Shown here: piece after piece, positions 56,525 through 64,000 of the stretch
How positions within the stretch are numbered: position 1 is the stretch's first letter
Layout of the letters: each line of letters begins with the position of its first letter
Assembly (NCBI GenBank): GCA_027604705.1
Contig: JADHYV010000005.1
Coordinates: 62,001-126,000, forward strand
Direction of reading: 5' to 3'
DNA from: Allomyces arbusculus
Taxonomy: Eukaryota; Blastocladiomycota; Blastocladiomycetes; Blastocladiales; Blastocladiaceae
DNA length: 64,000 nucleotides
The notes under the pieces: model-generated
Told to the model about the DNA's origin: nothing
Seen by the model: the letters and a program-made list of their open reading frames with translations, nothing else
Database searches by the model: none
Translations under genes and position numbers: made by a program

Positions 56525-58709
56525 TCAGTTGGCGCCGCCCACGTGTGGTGCGACTGGCGGCGCGGGCGATGCGGGTCCCGCGCCCGCGTGCGGTTTGGGC
56601 CACTCCCACTGGAACACGGCGCCGTCGCTCGACACGCTCACAATCGACCGCTGGTCCGGCGAGATCTTGACCTTCAAGATATCGGTCGAGTGGCCGACGC
56701 CGACGTGCGTCATATCGCCCTCCTCGTACCGGTAAAGCTTGACAATCTTGTCGGACCCGCCGAGCACGAAATGCATCCCGTCTTGCGTGATATCGAGCCC
56801 GTTGATCGCGTCCGACTGCGACGCCTCAATCTCGCGAATCAAGCTGCCGTCATAGGCCTCCCAATACGCGACCTTCCGGTCGGTGCCCGACGTGAGCAGC
56901 TGGTTTTCCTCGGGGTAGTAGCAGACGGCTTTAAAGAAGGACGGCGCAAAGAGCACTTGATTGCGCACGTGCCGAACCAAGTCCCAGATAATGCACGACC
57001 CGTCGGACGAGCTCGAGACACACTCCGAGTTATTTTTCCGGATCTTGATGCACGTCACGGTGCCCTTGTGCTCCTTCATCGCGTTCTCGAGCTGCTGTAC
57101 GTGTCGCGAAATCCGCCAGATCCGCACTTGCCCGTCCTCACCGCCCGAGACAATCCGGTAGGTCCCGTCGCGGCGGTCGATGTCAGTCACGGCGAGCGCC
57201 GTGACACACTTCTTGTGCGCATCGTGGATCTCAAATTGCAGCCGGCCCGACTGCGGCCCAAACGCGCGAATCTTGCCGTCGGTCCACCCGGTAATCAAGG
57301 ACCGCCCGTCCTTTTGGAAGATAATGCACTTGGCCTCGAGGTTCGGCAGCCGAATACGCAAGTACTCCTGCGCCGACTGCGCGCCCCAGATCCGGATATC
57401 CGTGTCGGACGCGGTCGCAAACACCTCGGACGAGTCAGGCGGGAAGGCAATGTCGTTGACGGGCGAGTAGTGCCAAGTGATCACGCGCGTCGAGTCCATG
57501 GTCGCCACATCGACCGCGTAAATGTTGGACTGCGACGTGGCCGCCATGATGTGCGTGCCGCGCACCGGGCAGATGGACGTGACTTTGCCGTCGAGCTTGG
57601 TGCGTCTCGACACTTTGAGCCCGTGCAAAGACATGTGCGCGAGGGTCCCGTCGCCGGCGCCGATGAGGATGCCTTGGCCGTCGCTGCTCAGCGCGCAGCT
57701 GATAATGCCGAGCGAAAAATTGTCCTATCACGAGATGATGCGCGAAACGTGAGATCCCTGTCCGTGAACCGAATCCATGGCGGGAAGCTGCGTAGCGAAT
57801 AGATACCTTTTCCTTTGGCGGCCCCGAATTCTTAAACAATTTGGTCGCGACCGCGACCTGCAACAGATCTCCTGTCGTCGTGCCGCAATACATGAACTCG
57901 TCCTGGTGGTCGACCGTAATACACTTGACAATGCGCTTGATCGTGCCCATTTGACAGTCGGTCGGTTTCACTTTACGCGCGGCCACATTCACCTCCCACA
58001 CGCGCAAGTTGCAGTGCCCGCCCGTGACGAACGCGAGGTCGTCGTTGTTGAGGTATGCCAGGCACAGCGCGACCCCCGCCGAGTCCTTGGACGCCGGCGC
58101 ACCGCAAATCGCGTTCCCGCGCTCCAAGTCCCAGACAATCACAGAATTGTCGTCTTCGCCGCCGAGCGACGCGAGGTACAAGTCGTTGGGCGAAAAGGCG
58201 AGCGCCTCAACCTTGACTTTGTGCAGGGACAGGTGCTTGATGGCCTTGCGCGTCGCAAAATCCCACAGGATGATGTCGGCCTACGGAGGGTCGAGGAGGG
58301 CATCAGTCGCGCATTCCCAGCGGCGGGTTTGCGCTGTCGCGCGCGAGTGAGGAAGTCGAGCGAGCGCACCTGGAACCCCATGTGCGTAACTTGCCCCGAG
58401 GCAATATACCGGCCGGACTTGCTGACGGCCAGGCAGGTGATCAGGTTCGTGTGGCCTTGCAAAAACTCTTGCTCGCCCGTGACCAGGTTCTGCAGGACCA
58501 CGTTCGACCCGAGCGGGTATATGCGATGCGACCCAGACGGGTGCCGCAAGAGGCCCTGCGGGACCGTGCCTAGTCCCCGGAGAACAGCGTCAGCAGCCGG
58601 GGCGGCGTTGGAAGGCGTTCTGCACCACGGCGGCGATGGCGGCGGCGGTACCGGAAAAGCCGATAATGGATCGCAGCTTGAGCTGCTCGGGCTGGTGCTC
58701 GGTCATCAT
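56525..58709 (-). CDS. CFAP52: CFAP52 (WDR16) cilia/flagella WD-repeat protein (643 aa)
   Basis: Axonemal protein located inside the doublet microtubule B-tubule. Exons 58709-58652, 58569-58370, 58280-57807 and 57724-56525. Exon 1 (MMTEHQPEQLKLRSIIGFSG) joins to TVPQGLLRHPSGSHRIYPLG, the CFAP52 start. Clear orthologue motifs: EFLQGHTNLITCLAVSKSG, YIASGQVTHMGFQ, LSLHKVKVEALAFSPNDLYL, GWTDGKIRAFGPQSGRLQ, TSGTDRKVAYWE and THVGVGHSTDILKVKISPDQ. The length is close to human CFAP52 (about 620 aa). This gene is strong evidence that the organism makes a motile flagellum. Confidence 0.95.
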
Positions 58710-59192
58710 CTTGGGTGGGATGGCAGGGCGGGCCGGTGGGCGGTTTGCGGGCGAGTACGGGGCGGTGCTGATGGAATGCCCTCGGTGCGGTGGATTGCAG
58801 GAAGTCGGGCTCGCAGCGAGGTTGGTAGCGTTGCCGTTGGTTGGTGTCGAGGGGTGGATGATCTTTGCAAAATCAAGTCGCCGGCCAAGGGGTCGACGCG
58901 GTCACGGGACGATTTCCTCTCAAACGTCAACGAACACGACAACGTGGACGACGACGACGACGAAATGGGCCTCCATTGGAACAAGTACGCGAGCCAAAAC
59001 CTTACACGAAACCGAGACGAGCACAAACCAAACGCAACAAACGAAATGAATGACACGTCGGCACGCGACGCCGGCCCGCGACGCCGGCCACGTTGCTGCC
59101 GCGGACCTCGAGCGCGAGCGATGCTGCCGAACGTGTCCTACAGACACAGCGCAACGACGAGAGAGGGATGGGATGGGCAGGGGAAAGGCATT
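58710..59192. other. Intergenic, 480 bp
   Basis: CFAP52 promoter side and CK2 alpha 3' side. A run of GACGACGAC trinucleotides near 58950 is low-complexity; no gene seen. Confidence 0.45.
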
Positions 59193-60589
59193 TTACTGCG
59201 CCGACGTCGGCTCCAAGTAGCCCTCCTTCTCCTTGACCACGTCAAAGTAAGGGTGCGTCATGGCCTCCTTGGCCGTAAGCCGGTCCTGGTGGTCGTAGCG
59301 CAGCAAGCGGTCCAAGAAATCGAGCGCCTCGGGCGTCACGAGGTGCTGGTTGTCGGTGTTGACGAACTTGGTCCATGGCTTACGCGGGTAACTGGTGGGT
59401 GGGTGGGGTACGTCAAGTAAGCCAAGGTTCTTGAACAGAATGATACGGATGGCGAGCAGTGCGGACCGGCCAAGGATGTTGTCGAACCGCTCGTCGAGCT
59501 CAATCTCATACTTGGTCAGGTAGGCGTCCAGGTCGTCGGTGCCGAGCACACGTGCAATCTTGACCAGCTGATCGTAGCTGGTTCAAGCGAAGTAGTGGAG
59601 AGTCAGCTTGACCATCCATGCCCAGGGCACGGGAGACAAGAAATATCGTACTTGTCCGATCCGTGGAAGAACGGCTCCTTCTTGAAAATCTGTTTGGGGC
59701 GGCATCAGCGCGTCAGTTATCGGCAAACCGCCAAGCACGCAGATACCACGCAATGAAAAAAAAGAGACGCACCATGCTGGCAAACATGCACCCGAGCGAC
59801 CACATGTCGAGCGAGTAGTCGTAGTCCTGCAAGTCGACGAGCAGTTCTGGGCCCTTGAAGTACCGCGACGCGACGCGCACATTGTATTCGGTGCGCGGAT
59901 GGTAAAACTCGGCCAACCCACAGTCGATCAACCGCAGCTTGCGGTTGGCGTGGTCGATCATGACATTGTGCGGCTTGACGTCGCGGTGCATGATGCCCTT
60001 GGAATGGCAAAAGTCGAGCGCCTTGAGCAGCTCGAAAATGTAGAACCGCACCTCGTAGTCGGACAGCGTCGGGTAGAGCACCTTGAAGTCGGTGTTGTTG
60101 ACGTGCTCGAAGATGAGCGCCGGCGTCTTGGACTAGAGACGGGAGGAGAATGGGGTCAGTTTTCAAAAGAGACGGAAATTCGTTGAGATGCCACGTCAAA
60201 GCGCACCTGCGGGTCGCGCACGACATCGAGCAGCTGCACCACGTTGGTCCCGCCCGACAGGTTTTGCAAGATCTTGATTTCGCGCTTGATCTTCTTTTTC
60301 TTGACGGGCTTAAGGACCTTGATCACGCACTGCTGACCCGTGATGATGTTGATGCCCTCAAAAACCTCCGAATACTTGCCGCGGCCGACCTTGCGCACAA
60401 TCTCGTAGTTGTCGGGCGAGCTATTCGGGGGCGGCATGGGGATGAGCATCGCGACGCGACGGCCAAGTCGGGCAAGAGAGCGCAACCAACGGACCCCCAT
60501 TGCACCGATAAGTTGTCGTAATCCCAGTAGTCCTGGGGCATCGAGGCGTTCACGTCCGCGTAGACGCGGGCGACCGACGGCTCACGCAT
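59193..60589 (-). CDS. Casein kinase II catalytic subunit alpha (338 aa)
   Basis: Constitutively active acidophilic Ser/Thr kinase. Exons 60589-60495, 60420-60207, 60132-59773, 59689-59652, 59577-59467 and 59391-59193. Features: P-loop [11 protein letters not shown], catalytic Lys in [19 protein letters not shown] (which is also the CK2 basic stretch), catalytic loop [21 protein letters not shown] and [18 protein letters not shown]. One notable change: the magnesium-binding DWG motif that marks CK2 is DCG here ([12 protein letters not shown], about residue 165), read directly from GAC TGT GGG. The rest is highly conserved and six exons splice cleanly. Confidence 0.94.
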
Positions 60590-60753
60590 GATGAAGCGGC
60601 GGAGAAGGGGGAGCGTGCGGGCAAACGTCGAGCGGAATGTAAAGTGCCGAGCGGGCGCAGTGATGAGACTGTGCCACACCTGGAACACGAAGATGGGGAC
60701 GAAGGAGGGGCCGTGTCGAGGTCAGACATGACCGCCCACGAAACGGCGACACA

Positions 60754-61364
60754 TTACAAGCTGCACTTCACCGGTCGGTCGAGGGGGTCCGTGACGTGGT
60801 GGAAAGCCGGCCGAGGCCCATCGTTCAAGTCGCGCTTGGCATCGGACACAAATAGAAATGCCTCCGTGGTTGCGGATGCTTGCGTAATAATGGACCCCTC
60901 GACCGACGTGGGTTGCACCCTGGCTGGCAAAGAGTGCCGTGCCTTGACGAGGTTGAATACGGGCGCTGACACGCGTTTCGGTGGTAGTTGGAAACCTGGT
61001 TAGCCAGCACGTCAGGAGCTGGTGCTTGCGCCAACTGCGGCGGCGTCGTAGGTGGGGTCAAGGGCGACGAGGGCGAAGCCTTGCGCCCAGCTGCAGCTGC
61101 GGGTGGTCGGTCGGTCGCGGTGAAGCTCGCTGCGCTGCCGGCGGCCGTCGATGCCGTGTCCTGCAGTCGGGCGGACGTGGCAGGAACACTGGCAGTGGTG
61201 CGCGACGCGACGCATGGTGGGCGTGCCGTGTCGACATCGTCACGGGACCCGTCTCCGGGCACATAACCTAGGGAGCCAAACCTGATCAACCTGGCGAGGC
61301 CAAGTTGCCAACAAACCAAACTCGACCAAACCACAAACCAAACGAGAAGAAGACAACCGCGCAT
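60754..61364 (-). CDS. Small hypothetical protein, splicing uncertain
   Basis: From ATG 61364 the frame opens with a hydrophobic stretch (CLLLVWFVVWSSLVCWQLGLA), a possible signal or membrane anchor, then Ala/Pro/Thr-rich sequence to APAPDVLANQ. A donor (GTTTCC, near 61002) and an acceptor at about 60950 would join it in phase to ARHSLPARVQPTSVEG and a well-ordered ending (TTEAFLFVSDAKRDLNDG, then DPLDRPVKCSL, stop at 60754). The last exon looks like real protein; the beginning is weakly supported and the start may lie at an internal ATG. No family recognised. Confidence 0.4.
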
Positions 61365-61443
61365 CTACGGCAATGGTTCCACAACGAAACTATGTGCTGT
61401 ACTATGAACGAATAACTATGCCCTCCCTCCCCTCGACCCGACC

Positions 61444-62376
61444 CTAGGCGTCGTAAAACAGCCGCTTCCACTTGTTGTAGATGGGCTTCTCCTCGAGAAT
61501 CGGCTTGACGTGCTTGCGCTCCTTCTTGGGCGGCAAAAACCCGCCCTTGCCCTGGAACCGGTTACCGCGGTTTGGCGCAAGCGGCACGTCCGACTCTTTG
61601 AGCTCAATCTTCATGTGCGACGACGGACTCGTAAGCCGCCCAAACCGCCCGCGACCGTGAATGCGAATGCCGTGCTTGTAGATGCCCTTGCCCACCCACG
61701 CCTGTGCAATCACCAGACCGCGGCCTTTCTTGGACTCGTCACCAAACTCGGCCTGCTTGGCCTGGTTCAGTGCCTGCTTGAGCGCACCGACAAGACGCGG
61801 CGCCGGCTTCTTGACGGCAAATTGCATCTGCGCAAGGGCGTCGGAGATCGGGAGGCCCTTGATTTGCCGCGCGAGCATGTTGAGCTTGCGCGGCGAGTAG
61901 TCGATCGAGCCGGTCGTTTGCACAATCTAGGCAGACCGAGCACAGCAGCGTCAGGTTCCGCTCCACCCTGCGAGACCTGATCGGCGATGAGGTTCAACGC
62001 ACCGACTTCTTGGAAATGTACGGGCCCGACCCGGCCGTGGCACGCTCGGCGGCACGCTCCTCGTCCCTTTGCTTCTTCTTGGCCTCCTGTGCGACCTGGT
62101 CAAACACCGACGACGCCGTCACGGACAGGTTGGCCTCACCATCCTCGCCGGTCTTGGCCTTGCCCGACGCATGGCGCGCCTGCATTGCCGTAACGGCGAG
62201 CGGGGACGACACTCGTGGCACCGCGGCCAGCGAGCGACTAATGGGAGCAACGGGCAGGTGACGATTGAGTTCAATTGGCCGCAGATGACGGCGTCCGCGC
62301 GAGCGGCCACGTGGTGGACAAGCTGCGGGCGGTGGTTACGAGTCGGTATGGACCTGAATTGGCGCAGAGCGAGCAT
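61444..62376 (-). CDS. Mitochondrial large ribosomal subunit protein uL22m (246 aa)
   Basis: Homologue of bacterial L22, which lines the nascent peptide exit tunnel. Exons 62376-62354, 62237-62003 and 61926-61444. The 23-nt first exon joins to give MLALRQFSRSLAAVPRVSS, a textbook mitochondrial presequence. A helical Lys/Glu-rich segment follows (DQVAQEAKKKQRDEERAAER). The L22 core reads YSPRKLNMLARQIKGLPISD, LNQAKQAEFGDESKKGRG, AWVGKGIYKHGIRIHGRGRF, then HMKIELKESD. The C-terminal extension (PPKKERKHVKPILEEKPIYN) is typical of mitochondrial forms. Confidence 0.9.
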
Positions 62377-62918
62377 TGTGATCGCCAACGGGGTGGGATT
62401 GCGTCAATCTTGGCTCGGCCGGAAATGATTGAAGCACCGGATCTTGCAGCTGTTGTCCACACGCTCGGGATTGCTGAGGCGACGCTGGACAATTTGCAAC
62501 AAGTTGGTTGCCGTTGCGGTTGACACGACGTTGATGGATTCGCGGGCCGACCGACGCTCGCTTCCTGCAAGCTGGACACGACTGGATGAAGCAGGCTACA
62601 AAATGCAATGCTGCGGTGGAGGATCGCTCATTCGCACGTGGTCCACCTTTCAAACCCACCCGCTGGCGTTTCGACCCTGCCAACGCTTCCAACCGGCTAC
62701 AGCAGCACGTTTGGCGACTTTGTCACGTCTGCACGAGCCATTCAACTTCGAGCACAAGGACACTCATCGACATTCATCACGCTTGGACCACGCGAACCAA
62801 CTCGGTGGCCGTGGGTGTGGACCAACGCCCGCCGTGCCGTTCAACCCGCCCCCTCCACGACCAACGGAAGCGTGGCGCAGCTTCGCTCCAAGCGTGCCAG
62901 AACCTCGTCCATTTCGCA
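62377..62918. other. Divergent intergenic region, 540 bp
   Basis: Between uL22m and the CNH-domain gene. The frame of the latter stays open upstream of 62919, so its start could lie further left; nothing else recognised. Confidence 0.4.
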
Positions 62919-64000
62919 ATGTATTCAGTCTTCCCGCTGCTAAATGTCACCAACGACATTGCCAATGCCGCGAAACCGGCCGCCGAAACCTCGAGGTCCT
63001 TCGGTCTGCCTTGGCTCCCAGGCAGCAGTAGCAGCAGCAGCGCGTTCGATGGTGCGGCGTTGGCCAAGTCGGCCGCGATTACGTGCATGGACATGCTTGG
63101 TACGCTAGGACCATCTTGTCGAAGCAGGCGAGAAGGAGGCGCTCATTTCGTGTTCTTGCACGACGTTGCGATCCTTTAGACGAAATGGTCTACGTGGGCC
63201 TGCTCGGCGGCCAAGTCATCACGTACCAATTCAACGTGCGATCCATTATGGTCCCTTTTTGATAGGTGATCATGATCAATCGAGGGCGTCACGGCACGGT
63301 GTTCATGGGGTAAGCTGACGCGTCGTTTTGCTCTTCATTGTTGAGTAGAAAAAGGAGGGCTCGTTCACTTTCATTCAATCGCAATCGACCATCCCGCAAC
63401 AAGTCCGGATCGTGCAGCTCCATGTCTTGCCGGGAACGCAGACGGTCGCAGTGCTCGCGGGTGCGCTGAGGCGTCTCCCTTAACATCAAATGACCCCTTT
63501 CTCATTTGCGTGACTGCTCATAGTAGACACGGTTCTCGCATTCTACGACCTCAGCATGCACCCGCTCTCGATCCGGCCGCTCAAGGGGATCACGGCCATT
63601 GCCGTGAACCAATCGGCGGTCGAGAACGGCCCGCCCGTCGACCAGCTCGTGATTGCGCGACGACGCACCTTGACGCAACTGCAACTCAAGCGCGCCGGGT
63701 CGAGTCTGGCCATTTCCGAACTCAAGGTGTGTTGCTCTTCCCGCTTCGGCACCACCGTGAGAAGCGCACTCACGCTCTCCCCCGTCCACCAGGAAATTCC
63801 CTTGCCCGACGGCGCGCAGAAACTCGTATGGCGCGACAACCACGTGCTCGTCGCCGATGCGCGCGACTACCGGCTCGTGCGACTCGCTGACGGGCAGCGG
63901 CTCGCGCTGGCCCCGTTTGACCAGCATTCGCCCAACTCGCCGCGGCAAGACTTTCGACCGCATATGGCATTCACTTCGAGTTCCGAGGTGCTCGTGACGT
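62919..64000 (+). CDS. CNH-domain protein, VPS39/TRAP1-like vacuolar tethering subunit (5' part only)
   Basis: Exons 62919-63099, 63180-63235, 63349-63460, 63527-63726 and 63793 to the window edge, in phase. The sequence fits a citron-homology (CNH) beta-propeller as in Vps39/Vam6, Vps3 and TGFBRAP1. It opens MYSVFPLLNV, has a Ser-rich loop, then SAAITCMDMLG, DEMVYVGLLGGQVITYQ, VRIVQLHVLPGTQTVAVL, DTVLAFYDLSMHPLSIRPL, KGITAIAVNQ and EIPLPDGAQKLVWRDNHVLV. Those proteins are subunits of the HOPS/CORVET complexes that tether endosomes and vacuoles. The diagnostic clathrin-repeat region lies off the window, so the exact subunit cannot be told. The start may be upstream of 62919. Confidence 0.72.

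Noticed and set aside
63236-63348. Extra mini-exon reading VIMINRGRHGTVFMG in the CNH gene
   Set aside because: Would need a ~31-nt intron before it; treating the whole span as one intron keeps the frame and the CNH similarity.
1-64000. tRNA, rRNA and CRISPR features
   Set aside because: Looked for TTCGAnTCC-type tRNA arms, rRNA-like blocks and regularly spaced repeats; none was convincing.

Overview
This window reads as nuclear DNA from a GC-rich, intron-rich, flagellated (zoosporic) early-diverging fungus. The fungal signal comes from END3, EBP2, RRP36, an Oca/Siw14-type phosphatase relative and an RRT8/EI24-like membrane protein. The flagellum is implied by a clear CFAP52 (WDR16) orthologue and a FAM184-type coiled-coil protein. 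A class II (cobalamin-type) ribonucleotide reductase and a MEIOB-like meiotic OB-fold protein are both absent from model yeasts. Together these suit Blastocladiomycota or a chytrid; that placement is inference. Gene models were built by hand from reading frames, splice signals and family similarity. Exon ends marked uncertain should be treated as such.

Layout. 1-10.2 kb: CASP/COY1 Golgi coiled-coil protein (minus, cut by the left edge), an acidic hypothetical protein, a Thr-Pro-repeat protein, and the autophagy lipid-transfer protein ATG2. 11-16 kb: an 18-exon FAM184-like gene. 16-19.2 kb: an EI24/RRT8-like membrane protein and a Gln/Asn/Ser/Thr-rich repeat protein that looks like a beta-solenoid or amyloid. 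20.6-25.9 kb: two tandem secreted tyrosinases and a doubtful one-helix membrane protein. 26-35.6 kb: SET1 methyltransferase, SAR1, an apparent pseudophosphatase and an acidic protein. 37.7-45.6 kb: a NOL4-like zinc-module protein, LSM6, an RGG protein, ALG5, EBP2 and an AKTIP/FTS-like E2 variant. 45.6-48 kb: an AT-richer gene-poor stretch with a duplicated block. 48-64 kb: MEIOB-like protein, class II RNR, RRP36, END3, CFAP52, CK2 alpha, a small unknown, mitochondrial uL22, and the start of a CNH-domain (VPS39/TRAP1-like) protein.

Most genes are unlinked housekeeping functions: membrane traffic (CASP, SAR1, END3, CNH protein, FTS-like), ribosome biogenesis (EBP2, RRP36, uL22m), RNA decay or splicing (LSM6), chromatin (SET1), meiosis (MEIOB) and cilium (CFAP52). 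They lie in divergent and convergent pairs separated by roughly 100-900 bp. The one obvious local duplication is the tyrosinase pair. Introns are short (about 45-150 bp), and by hand count about half of the donors read GTACG or GTGCG rather than GTAAG.
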